Positions 25,922 through 36,110 of a stretch of DNA of 64,000 bases are shown one piece after another. Both the position numbers and the translations under genes were made by a program. This stretch comes from Salvator merianae (taxonomy: Eukaryota > Chordata > Lepidosauria > Squamata > Teiidae). The notes beneath the pieces are model-generated. The model searched no databases. It saw only the letters and a program-made list of their open reading frames with translations, and was not told the DNA's origin. Where the stretch lies: contig QVOM02000029.1 in assembly GCA_003586115.2 (NCBI GenBank), positions 30,890,929 to 30,954,928 on the forward strand, given 5' to 3'. Position 1 is the stretch's first letter. Every line of letters starts with the position of its first letter.

Positions 25922-26501
25922 ATGGATGCAATCAAAGAGGTTTTTTTTTTTTCATATGATCTGGGAATGCCCGATAGTATCAGAATTTTGGAAAAAGATG
26001 AAAGAAATTTGTGACATGATGAATATACAATGTACAATAACAGGGAGAATGGGAGTCTTGCATATGGAGTTAAATAATCTTCCAACTATCCAACTGAAGG
26101 AGATAGTAGAAGAATTGTTAACATGTGCTCAAGTAGTCATAGTTAGTGGATGGAAGGACAGAACGAAATGGACTATTAGTAAATGGTATAATTATATAAT
26201 TAATGTGATAGCGGTAGAAATACTGAATAGTTATATGAATTCTATTACTAATTTGGATAGGGTTAGATTATGTAAACAAAAATGGATGATAGTTAAAACA
26301 TATTTAGATAATAAGCTTAGGAGTGAAAGTGAAAAATTGAAGTTGCGTTTAATTTTCTCAATGTAGTATTAAGAATTGTGTAGCCTTTTCTATGATTGAT
26401 ATAAAAACTTTGAATCTTGTATTACCCGTGGGGGGGAGGGGGAGGGGGGACTTGTAGCAATGGTAAAAGAAAAAGCTAATAAAAAGATTAAAAAAAAAAA
26501 A
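25922..26501 (+). mobile_element. 5'-truncated L1 with 3' UTR and poly(A)
   Basis: The + strand from about 25,950 encodes FHMIWECPIVSEFWKKMKEI and later RTKWTISKWYNYI, the C-terminal end of L1 ORF2p. It stops at about 26,366, followed by a G-rich 3' UTR run (26,429-26,450) and a poly(A) tail ending at 26,501. AGTGACTGGAGGATG (25,907-25,921) and AGTGATTGGAGGATG (26,502-26,516) are the target-site duplication, one mismatch in 15. It has a Phe-encoding T run at its 5' end. The good frame and tail suggest a fairly young insertion. Confidence 0.88.
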
Positions 26502-26654
26502 AGTGATTGGAGGATGTTGACCCAGGGGTGGAGCTTGGAGGAGCAATCTGAGCCGAGCTGACTGAGCAATGGAAAAGATGCTTAGAAAAAAAATCCTTCA
26601 AAAAATCATCTAGAGATCCCCTAAGCTTCACCTTGCCTCTGCCACATGTCACAT

Positions 26655-27285
26655 TCCACCTCTTCCTTGCTTTCCTCTTCCTTATTTCCTCCTGTCCAGC
26701 ACCTCCTTCCTTTCCCACACCAAAGACAGACAGCAGGTGGCTGAGCCATCTCCTCCTGGCCCTTGCCAGGCCTCCAGAGCTCCCCTCTGTTCAGTCCGGC
26801 ACATCAGCAGGGGGCTGCCCCATGGCGCAGCACCTGAGAGTTCGGGGAGAATGATGACTGGGGGGGGAGGAATGCCCCACAGGCACAGAGGTCGGCAGGA
26901 GCTGCCCTGGACAGATAGATGGCACAGCATGGTGCATGCACGTGCTGCCCAGCGCCAGCGCCATTTGTGTGACCCCATAAGCACAGTGTTGAGGCTGGGT
27001 GGTGCATGTACCACTGCCATGTTGTACTGTACAATCTATCTATCCGGGGCAGTACCCACTGATCCCTGCACCTACAGGGCATCCATGCCCAGTCCTGCTC
27101 CCCCCCTGAACCCTCAGGTGCCCTGCAAGGGAGGAGCCCCTCCTGACATGCTGGACTGAACAGAGGGGAACTCTGGAGGCCTGGCAGGGGAGAGGGCTCA
27201 GGCCATCTGCCATGTGTCTTTGGAGTGGGAAAGGAAGGAGACCTGGACAGGAGGAAGGAAAGGGTAAGCAAAGAAGAAGCAGAGG
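26655..27285. repeat. 0.63-kb near-palindrome (foldback)
   Basis: Left arm 26,655-26,965 and right arm 26,980-27,285 are inverted copies. Examples are CCTGTCCAGCACCTCCTTCC against CCTGTCCAGGTCTCCTTCCT, and CCCCTCTGTTCAGTCC in both. GC-rich, so the two long opposing frames (26,737-27,159 + and 26,804-27,346 -) are by-products. A foldback transposon or palindromic MITE is likely. Confidence 0.75.
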
Positions 27286-27894
27286 CAAAAAACGAGGTGG
27301 GACAAGGGGACGATGACACCATGCCCCTGAACGCCCACAAGAACACCCATTGGATGGACAGGGGAGCCTAAACCTTCCCTCTGTCCAGCCAGAAGCATGG
27401 CAACTGCCCCCAAAAGTACTCTCAGGTTCACACCCTATTTAAAAGAATCTGGACTAAGAATTTCAAACATTTTCAGTGTTGGGGAAATGCAAAAATAGGA
27501 AAATTCTGAATGGTCTCTCAAATCCTAAAACTGCCTGAACATGTCTTATTTAAGAGGTGTGACTGCAGTCAGAGAGTAGCTAAGGTCAAGGAGATTAACT
27601 TGCACTAAATCAGTTTTCACTACAGGTAAGACACATAAAAATGTTAGATCTTGTCACCATTCTGCAGTGTTTTCCTCTTAATCCTTTTTTTTAGGAAAAA
27701 TGCATTCCTTCCTCCCATGAGCTTTTTTTCTTCAAGTGTGCTCATTTTTTAGAAGCTGGGCCTTCATTAAAAGAGAGGTGATAGGGCATTGCTTCTTTTT
27801 CTTTGTTTTCCCAGGTAATTAATAATTCTCCGCTGTGCTAGATTCTTTTACTTCAGCTCCCATCCTTAAAAAAAAAAAAAGTAATTAGGCAGAT

Positions 27895-28255
27895 TTGCCC
27901 AGAAATATGGGTATATAAGAGAAAGTATAACTATTCACCCCTGCAAAGAACATAAGTAGAGTGTCCCTTTGAAAAAATGAAATATTTTGGAACCTGTTGA
28001 ATATGTCCATACAGGATTGTAGCTGCTGGAGGTTAGACTGCAACACCACCCGCATTTTAAAAAAGAGTTTAGGAAAATGGTGCAGGAGTGCAGGTGAGCA
28101 AGATAAAGTGTACCTGTGTGCTTCTATAAGGATCATAAGTGGAGCAATTAATAAAAAATGAACCTTTGGCAACCTATCATACATAGCTGTACAAAATTCT
28201 AACTGTAGGAGGTTAGGGTACAACACTATCCTTGTTTTTTAAAGTTTTTGTCTAC
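27895..28255. repeat. two-copy tandem repeat, 180-bp unit
   Basis: GGAGGTTAGACTGCAACAC (about 28,028) recurs as GGAGGTTAGGGTACAACAC at 28,208. Upstream blocks (GAACATAAGTAGAGTGTCCC and GATCATAAGTGGAGCAATT) keep the same spacing. The copies are degenerate. Confidence 0.65.
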
Positions 28256-30345
28256 GTATCCCCCTTAACAGGGAAAAACCTTAGAACTTTTTATTTATTT
28301 TGTTTAAAACATTTGTATATCGCTTCTCATTAAGAAAATCTTGAAGCGGTTTACAGAAGAGATAAAGCTTTTTTCTCTCAATCACCAGGAAGCACAATTT
28401 TTAAAAAACAGACTTTACCTACAGCTATGGGTCAGGCAAGAACTAACGGAAGATCTGTGAGCTGAAGTTTACACATGCAGTGGACATAAGTTGCAGGAAG
28501 AAGTTTCAGGGGTGTGTGGTAGGGAGCAGAGCACATTAGAGAGAGAGATTTTGCAGGAATGGAACTTTGCCAAAGGAAGGAATGCTAAAGGCAGCCAAAA
28601 AGGGACAGAGGGTGTGTTTAGACTAGCGATTTTAAAAAATGCCTGTATAAAAGGAGCAAATAATTCCTAGGCGCACAGGAAAAAGGCCTTCCACACAGAG
28701 TTACCTGTTGAGGCAATTCAGCAATGCAACTGCCCACTGATTGGCCACTCCCTGCCTCTCTGCTGAAGCAGTTTCCAGGTCCTTAACTGCTGAGTTTTTC
28801 TGTTTGCAAAAGAAACGTCGACTCTCTCTCTCCTCTCTCCCCGTTATGAGAAATCCAGTGTGCTTTTCTAATGTAAAGAAGGCAATGTAAAGAGCTCACT
28901 GGTACGCCTCCCTCCTTCTCCGATTTCCCAATGCCTTAGTGAAACGTTTCACTCATTCTGTCTCTCCCACAACTCCTACTAAAGTCCAGTATGCTTTTTA
29001 AGTACAAAAGGCAGGATAGGAGTTATTTTTTCCTTCGATCTTGAAAAGTTTCCTGGGATTGGCAAGAGCTTGCTGGCACCCCTCCCTTCCTGTCCTATTA
29101 TCTGAGGGGTTCCTGCAAGGCTGTGATTGGTTGAGGCACTCCTTGCTCAGCTCTAAGGCAACCCAAGATCACTGAAAAGGTGAATATGGAAGAGTCGATC
29201 CAGGCAGCTATGGAGAGGTGCAATGACAACTTCCAGGGAAGACTTGGTGGACTCCCCAGCTTACATTCGCTTAGAAAGCGACCAAAATAGCCTGTCTGAA
29301 CAGCTTGTCCAGGAATGAAGGTTCTTCTCTTATTTGAGCTGAGCAAGGATGGGAGAGCTGCCATGGATTGACAGGCTAGGGGATCAATCATTTTCAATAA
29401 TAAAAAGTTTAAGAAGGGGTATGGAAGGGGGCAGAGCAACCACTTGCGCATTAGACACATAACTTTTTTTAAGGTATTAGCAGAACAAACAAATTGGCCC
29501 CACATTTTCTAATTTAGTTGTGTCCTTTTCTGATGCAGAACTTATGCCAGGACTTTTTTGAAGCACAATGGAAGGTTTTTGTATAGTTTCCCTCAAAGAA
29601 ACCCTTTTATATTTTCCCCACATGGATGGGAAAGCTGAGAAGTATTGTAGTTATGAAGAAACAAATGTCTGGAAGGGAAAGAGTTAAAATTTTAACCTGA
29701 AGAAGATGGATATCTGAAAGATTGAAACTGTGATGGCTCCTTTGCCAGAGGAGATTAAAAGATGAGTAAATTACAAAGCAGGTTTTCTAGCAGGTTTTTA
29801 AAACACTCATTTTTTTTTTAATACTAACAATTTCATATGTTCCTGTGAGTTTCTTGGGAGAGATATGCTTGTAATTTCCTGCCATACAGTCTTAGCTCAG
29901 AACCAGGAATATAGTTTAGCTGATCTATAGACATGTTGCTTCTTCCACATATTGTCCATAATTCTCATTTGATTTTGTTCTTCTGAAAGAGTAATTATAT
30001 CTCAGTTCATTCCCAGCAGGCTCTGAAAAAAGAAAATAAAATATAAATGAGATGAAAATATGCAATCCTTTCCACAGATTAAAATGATAGCAAAATAACT
30101 ACTTGGCAGAAAGCAACCAAGTTAAGTTCTTCTCTTTTGTTCCAACATGATAAAACCAATGACTATTTACCTACTTTGTCCAATGGAATTTACTCCCTAG
30201 TAAATGTTCTTAGGAATTTGGCCTTACATACAAGAGTGTGTTTTGAACATGATGATACTGGAGAAAGAAAAGAATTAAACATACACTGAGAACCCATATC
30301 AAAGCCATTTAAACAATGCTGGTCTGAAAGACTGAATATCTGTGG
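28255..30345. other. no gene seen
   Basis: A LINE-tail-like patch (minus) lies at 28,285-28,370. GGGTGTGTTTAGACTAGCGA near 28,610 could be a transposon end, with short direct repeats inside (CCAGTGTGCTTTTCTAATG, CCAGTATGCTTTTTAAGT). The other end was not found. Confidence 0.4.
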
Positions 30346-30887
30346 TACAGCAGCAAAAGGCAACCAAAATGATCAGGGGACTGGAACTCCTTTCTTCTGT
30401 AATCAGTGTGCAACATCTAGACTTATTCAGCATTGAAAGTCAGTGTTAAGAGGGGACTTGAAGTTTTTAAAATCATGCATGGTGTGGAAAAGGCAGATTG
30501 GGAAAAATCATATTCTCTGTCCCATCACACTAGAACCAAAGGGCACTCTATAAAGTTAATAGGCAGGAGAGTTAGGGGAAGTACAAGGGGAAGTATTTCT
30601 TCATTCAGAGGGTCATTGGTCTCTAGAATTTACTACCAGGAAAGGTGGTGATGTCTTCTAGCCTGGATGACTTTAAGAAAGGATTAGACTCATTCATGGA
30701 GGATAGGCTACTAGAATACGGATTGCCTGCAAGTTGAAGGGGAAGGCAAGGTGCCACAAAAACCACCTTTGTCTTCTGCTTGAGAATGCCCGAAGCAAAT
30801 GGTAGACCATTGTACAAAGTGTGATGTTGGACTTGATGGACTGTGGCCTGATTAAGTAGGGCTTCTCTTACATTCTTATGTTCTAGG
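30345..30887 (+). mobile_element. CR1-type LINE 3' end
   Basis: Begins CCAAAATGATCAGGGGACTG, then AAAATCATGCATGGTGTGG, GGAAGTATTTCTTCATTCAG, GACTTGATGGACTGTGGCC and CTTACATTCTTATGTTC. The order and ending are as in CR1 3' regions. Confidence 0.75.
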
Positions 30888-31379
30888 AAGTCCCAGATTC
30901 TTCTATCCCCAGAAGAAGGCAATAACAAACCACTTCCATCTGGTTGCCATTAAATATATATATATATAGTTACAAGGAGTCAACTTGTAGACATGAAGCC
31001 AATTAAACTGAACTGCAAACTGTGGCACAAACTCTTGTTTCTCCATGAATACTTACAGAAATATTGAATGTTGGTTAATTTGCTTTCATGTTAACATCGT
31101 CTTTGTATAAGTGGTTTATGCCTGCACATGAAGAAACTAGACGAAACTGTACTATATTTCAGAATAGCTGAGCATGACTAGCAGTGTGAGTTCCATTTCC
31201 TTTTGCATACCTATGATTTCCAGTATTAAGTACCCAAATAAGACATGAAAGAACTTTTCCACATATCTTCAGCTGAATATTTATTTTCCTTGGTCATGGC
31301 CATAGGAGGGGATCCTTCTCTTTCAGAAGACCTAAACTCTGATCTAAACTGGACAGCAACTGTACTGGGCTGGATCTAA

Positions 31380-32014
31380 GGGCCTTTTCACACATACCAC
31401 AGTGGAATATTCGAACCAGCATGTTCCACAGCAGTCAAGATGCAGTAAGGTGGGTGGGATTTGCACTTTCAATGCTGGAACATTCCATGATCCAACCAGC
31501 TATTGAGGGAGTGCAAATGGTGAGTGAAAGGCATAGTTAGCTTGGAGATGGAAGCAGCTTGAAGGCCTGCCCCTCCCTAGCCACAATTGGTCTATGTTCA
31601 CACTAGCATTGAGTCGCTTCTGGTCTGTGAGGGTGGGGCCAGTGGAGCTGGGTTTGGAACCAGAGAAACCATGTGCAAAGACGTATACGGAAGCACCACG
31701 GGGTTTCGATCAGCAAACTGAAAGACATAGCAACCCAAAGTCTGAACCTAGTGAGGGCTGGATTCGAACATTCTGGGAGCACAGCTGTTACCGTGCAGTC
31801 CATGCTCCATCAGCATTCTGAACCAGGAAGTGGTGTGAACACACCTCACTGGACAGCAGCAGTTGACTTCGGGACTACAATTTTGTGCACCACAGCTGAA
31901 TTGTTCCAAGATGGCCTCTGTGAACTTTTTGTCAGCTGATACTGTGTGAAGGTGAGAACACTGTGTCCCATAGAGTGTCCTAGAACATTCCATGTGGTAA
32001 GTGTGAACAGGCCC
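31380..32014. mobile_element. TIR element, GGGCCTTTTCACAC family (635 bp)
   Basis: Left end GGGCCTTTTCACACATACCA (to CAGTGGAATATTC); complement of right end GGGCCTGTTCACACTTACCA (to CATGGAATGTTC). The inverted repeats run about 33 bp. No transposase frame. The superfamily is left open because no clear target-site duplication is visible. Confidence 0.7.
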
Positions 32015-32640
32015 AAAGCTTCAGAGAAATGGGTTTAAATTTTATTAGTCATTGCTTCTTAGACCTACTTCAATAAAATTGCTGTAAGGATAAAATGGGG
32101 AATACAGTAACTTTACAGTTGTGAGTTCCTTGGGAAAAAGGCAAGCTCCACATGTAAAGATATTTACATTCACAGTCTGCCTAAGGTCACTACTTCGCTT
32201 TCTATATTAAAAAAAAAAAAGAGTTGCGATAAAGAGTTGCTGTTGTATACTTTAAAAACATTTTTTAACAGAGAGATGTCATGCTGTAAAAAAATCTGCA
32301 CACTGGTATACAGAGTTTCAGAAAATACTGCAATGTAGCATTGTTAACAATAATCAAACATCAAGGAAAGTCAACTAACGCATTCTGGACCTCCTTTTAG
32401 TACTTCCTTGCCTTTTAAAAATTCTTACATGCACCCAGGAGGAAGAGACTCAGCAGCTGCAACTCAAAAGTTAATATTGAATCTACACATTGAGAAGAAA
32501 AAGGAAAACTTTGGGGCAGGTACTTTTCAGGGGTACTATCGTATGCTCTATTTAAGGATCCAGTGATGCTTTTAAGTAATGGTATCATTAGGTGCCATCA
32601 CCGATACTGAATAAAAAAATATGTGTTTCCCATAACCACA
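32015..32640. other. no gene seen upstream of promoter
   Basis: AT-rich, with an A-run near 32,209-32,220. Nothing assignable. Confidence 0.5.
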
Positions 32641-33200
32641 TATGGGGGCGGGACCGTAAGTACATAAAAGCGGTTTTTAAGGGTGCCAATCACAACGGCC
32701 CCTTTCTTTTCTTGACTCTTGCAAGCAGCTTGAAGGCAGCAGAGCCATCTCTTCCCCTTCGCTAGTCGCCCATGTGTGCGGTCGCGGCTCATGCGCACTC
32801 CCGGCCCTGAGGCATCGTCGGCCCTCACGTTCGGAAGGAAACACAGCAGCGGAGCAGAAGGCGCCGTCAGTCCCTCGGCGAAGGGGGGAAGCCAGGAAGG
32901 CACCTCCTTCCTTGCACGCTTGTGACGCGTGGCGCCAGTCCCGCCTATAGCGCGGTTCTTCTTATAAATGCCCGGCCAGCCGCCCTTCTTCCTCTTTTTT
33001 CACAATTTCCTCTTACGGCTGTGAGCGGTGTGCTTCTGCTGCTTATAACCGTATCTCTGTCTCGCTCCCTCTCCGACTTTGCTGTTTCCTTCTCTTTCTG
33101 TCCTCTTTTCTGCTGCTGCTTCTCCTCTTTTTTCTTCCACGCTTTCACCCCGCAGGTTCAGCGCAACTTTGCGCTCTTTTGCTGGTCGCCCCCGCAGCCT

Positions 33201-33266
33201 ATGGCCCTGGAAGGCGCCGTTGCCGCCTCCTGTATTTCTGCTGTAGGTTCCCACATCCCTCTTTAA
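33201..33266 (+). CDS. short AUG uORF in AZIN1 exon 1
   Basis: ATG at 33,201 in the context GCCTATGG opens a 21-codon frame (begins MALEGAV) that stops at TAA 33,264-33,266. That is two nucleotides before the AUU of the conserved uORF, which lies in another frame. If transcription starts upstream of 33,201, scanning ribosomes meet this AUG first. +4 is G but -3 is C, so the context is moderate. Nothing suggests a functional peptide; any role would be in cis on translation. It may be outside the mRNA if the start site is further downstream. Confidence 0.4.
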   Translation: MALEGAVAASCISAVGSHIPL

Positions 33267-33268
33267 AA

Positions 33269-33322
33269 ATTCCGCCTAAAAAGAGAAGACGATTTACCAA
33301 ATCTTTCGGGCCGTTGTCCCAC
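33269..33322 (+). CDS. AZIN1: AZIN1 conserved uORF (uCC), exon 1 part, AUU start
   Basis: First 18 codons of the upstream conserved coding region. ATT at 33,269-33,271 follows AAA (A at -3), and the frame begins IPPKKRRRF and ends at the CAC codon beside the GTAAGT donor. The phase is 0 and it joins exon 2 cleanly. In other vertebrates the AZIN1 uCC is known to begin at AUU and to make initiation at the main AUG polyamine-responsive. The upstream frame is open back to about 33,179, so an earlier near-cognate start cannot be excluded from sequence alone. Confidence 0.75.
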
Positions 33323-34089
33323 GTAAGTACTCTCTCTTCCTGCTACTCCTGGCCGTATAGTAATCGTGGTTCTGCGAGGCGCGCGTACGTTTGAGGAAAG
33401 GGCGCTGGTTTCGCCTCCGTCGGGAAGGACCCTTCCCAAATAATCCTGCGGGTGATGGTGGAGTCGGGCTCTGGTGCCTGGGCAGTCTGCAGACTGGAAC
33501 GCAGGAAGCTCTATTGCTTCCCAGAGCTTGAGGGGTCGACTAGGGAAGATTTCGGGAGCTCCGTCGCCAACGGGCTCACAGACCTGTTCTTGAAAAGAGG
33601 CCGTAAGAAAGCGCCATGCCAATTGTGAGGAGCCGAGCGCGGCGGCTGTCAGGCGGTCTGGGTCCGTTGGAAGCCGCCGGCCAGGCTAGACAAGATGTAC
33701 TGGAGTGTAACGCGTTTTGGAAATGGCCTGCCTCTCATTCATACAGCCCCGAGGGGCCATGGGCCGGTCTCTTTAGGAGAGCGGCGGGTTCTCCGAATTT
33801 ATCGTCCCAGCGGCGGGCTGGAGGCGGCTGCTGCCCTGCCGCGCATAGCCGTCGCTTCCTCAACGCCTGTCGCCGCTTCCATCAGAATAGGGGCGCTTCC
33901 TTCCTTGCCGGCGGCTCATTAGGGCAGCTCTAGCTATGGCTTCCCTCTTTTTTTCTTTCTTCACGTGGGATGGGGGCGAATCCCTGAGCTCCCGTCCGTG
34001 GGATGTCCTAAGTGTGCGCCTGTATATGAGTGTGTGTGTGGAAACGAGGGAAGGAGGAGCGGGGCTAGGGGTAGAGCAGTGGCTTCTGT

Positions 34090-34105
34090 TCTAACATGGC
34101 GGACG
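34090..34105 (+). promoter_or_regulatory. YY1-type motif 1, intron 1 start
   Basis: TAACATGGCGGACGG matches the AANATGGCGG core bound by YY1. It lies about 0.8 kb inside the gene within the CpG island, a usual position for such sites. Confidence 0.5.
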
Positions 34106-34287
34106 GCTCGCGTGGGCGAGGAAGGGGGCTGCCGTCTGGGAGCCTGGCGCCTCTCTTCGCCTCTCTCGTGCCGGCCGTTTCGAAGGGGGGAGTGGAAGCT
34201 GGGTCGGACGGGGAGAGGTCGAATGGGGCAAGGGAGTCATAAGGCCCATGGAGAACATAGCAAAGGGGCTCGGCGGCGGCGGCGGCT

Positions 34288-34303
34288 GTTCCAACATGGC
34301 GGA
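34288..34303 (+). promoter_or_regulatory. YY1-type motif 2, intron 1 start
   Basis: CCAACATGGCGGATTCC repeats the motif 198 bp downstream of the first, in the same orientation. A weaker GAACACGGCGG follows near 34,413. Confidence 0.5.
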
Positions 34304-34714
34304 TTCCTGTGGAGGGGAGTGGGAGGCTCCTGCCTGGGTGGCTGCCTCAGAATTGGGTCAGTTGGGGGTGATAAGCCGTGGGAAGCAACAGTCAATTAAC
34401 GCGTTGTCGTTGAACACGGCGGGGAGGGGAGAGTGGAGGTTGTTAAGGAGAGAAGGCCGAAGACTTATGATCCTAGAAGCTTCTCTGCTTGGCACCTTTT
34501 TGTACCCCCCCCCCCGGAGAAATCTCTCTGGAAGAGTCGCCTAGTCCTCCCTTATACTTGTCCCTCACCGCCCTCAGAAAGTGATGGGTGTTTACCTGTT
34601 AGGGGGAGCCATCCTCAAGCTGGAGGAAATTTGGTTCACCGTAGCCACAGTCTTCCATGAAGGAAGACGAGGGCTGGTGACATGGCAGAGCTTACTGAAG
34701 ACATACTCTGGCTC

Positions 34715-34741
34715 TGTGTGTGTGTGTGTGTGTGTGTGTGT
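34715..34741. repeat. (GT)n microsatellite
   Basis: About 13 uninterrupted GT units in intron 1 of AZIN1. Confidence 0.95.
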
Positions 34742-35894
34742 CTCCAAGCTTGTGACCAGTTAGTCTGGATTATACTGTTGTTTTGCACTAATCCTGAACT
34801 ACTACCAGCAGGTTCTTGTGTTTTGAAGGCCACTTTTATGCCCTTGTGATACTGGCAGATGGTGCCAACAAGGATAATTCTGCCATATCTTCCTTAGTAT
34901 ATTTCTACATTGAAACAAGTCACTTTTGACTGCCTAAATACACCAGGGAAAGCCCATGGAAATGGTTTGCAACACTGTCAGCCAAAGGGTGGAGGAAAAA
35001 AAAGAGTGTTAACCTAATTTAGGAATTACAGTTCTGCCATAATTTGCTTCCAAGGATCTTGTGTCCATTGATCTTATTATGGTTAGACAAAGATTCAAGA
35101 GCTATCCCTTTCTTTGATACCAAAAATGGTCTTAATGCTAGCATACTGAGGAATACAGAAAAACAAGATCTGCTTCTTGACAGTTTATGCGGCCGTTGCA
35201 GGGTACATACCTGCTTCCTGTTCCTAGCTGTCAGTGGGACACTTCTGCAGTGTCTAAAACTGCACTGTATTCTGTTTTAATTACTCTGGAACAAATATCC
35301 CACCCAGTCTGTGCAGACTGTCAGGGTGGTAAGATTTCCTTTGATTTGTTCAGACTGCTTTTTAATTAGTATTTTGAGGGGGGCATGTGGTTTTTAGAAA
35401 CTAAAAGAGAGTTGTTATTGCAGAAAAACATATTAACGCTACATTTACAGGTTGTTTTAGTTAGCGACATAACACTTGTAGAGCTGGTTTGATTTCTAAT
35501 AGCTAGTGCAGTATACAATTGCCTTCCTCGACATGGTGTCTTCCAGCTGTTGGAATATAGTTTCTCTTGCTCATGGTGGTGCAAAATAACTAGAGGGCAC
35601 CACATGGGGAAAACTGATTTTAGAGATTTTCAGCCCGGGAAGCAAGCTTCTCATTCCTGCTCTTTTTGAATGTTGCTGTTTTTCTTGCCATAGGAAATAA
35701 AATGAGAATTACATGAGCATTCTTTGTATCCCTTGAGCAGGATACAGGTGTGACAGATAGCGTCTTTTCTTTTATGGGGAAAAATGTGGGAGAAGAATAG
35801 TAAAGTTATTTAATGTGACAAAACCAGAATTCTCGCTATTTCTCTTAATGTGGGATGTTTGCCACATCTTACTTCAGTTTAAGTATAGTTCTCC

Positions 35895-36110
35895 TGCTTC
35901 AGCCCAAATTGCGGGGAGAACCTTCTCAGTGGTGCTCCAGCCTGAGAGCTATAAGAGGCCAACTTAAAACTCATCTGTGTGCCAGGCTTTTCTCAAATTA
36001 TTTGACTTGTTTTGTGCTTTTAAAATGATCGCTTTTGGTTTTTACCATATATTATACCCTGCCCTGGACTCACTTACAAGTGACAGTGGATAACAGCTGC
36101 TTTATATAAA
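35895..36110 (+). mobile_element. L2-type LINE 3' fragment in intron 1
   Basis: GAGAACCTTCTCAGTGGTGC, CCAGGCTTTTCTCAAATT and CCCTGCCCTGGACTCACT follow the layout of the family's 3' end. Confidence 0.5.

Larger units (their letters stand above)
32990..33322 (+). other. AZIN1: AZIN1 exon 1 (5' UTR, start approximate)
   Basis: First leader exon. The 3' end is set by the donor CAC|GTAAGT at 33,322/33,323. The 5' end is a guess from the TATA-like motif at about 32,962. From about 32,990 to 33,200 the exon is pyrimidine-rich and has no ATG. It carries an AUG uORF (33,201-33,266) and the first 18 codons of the AUU-initiated conserved uORF (33,269-33,322). A 3'-splice-site-like CCCCGCAG|G near 33,155 leaves open a more complex first-exon structure. 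Confidence 0.65.
32640..34460 (+). promoter_or_regulatory. AZIN1: AZIN1 promoter and CpG island
   Basis: CpG-rich stretch in an otherwise AT-rich window, covering the start of AZIN1. Visible elements are a GC box (GGGGGCGGGA near 32,644), a CCAAT motif (about 32,686), an inverted GC box (about 32,938) and a TATA-like TATAAAT (about 32,962) followed by a pyrimidine tract near 32,990. A second TATAA-like motif lies near 33,041. Transcription most likely starts between about 32,990 and 33,200; the exact site cannot be read from sequence. The island extends into intron 1, where two near-identical AACATGGCGGA motifs (YY1-type) occur. The position just upstream of the spliced leader is what marks it as the gene's promoter. 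Confidence 0.8.

Noticed and set aside
26737..27346. Opposing 140- and 180-codon frames
   Set aside because: Both lie in the near-palindrome; its GC-rich arms create mirrored frames. No recognisable domain.
1..32640. Neighbouring genes ATP6V1C1 or KLF10, expected near AZIN1 in other vertebrates
   Set aside because: No frame resembles V-ATPase subunit C or zinc-finger repeats; they must lie outside the window if synteny holds.
33965..34399. 144-codon frame in the CpG island
   Set aside because: GC-rich sequence has few stop codons by composition; no ATG context, domain or splice support.
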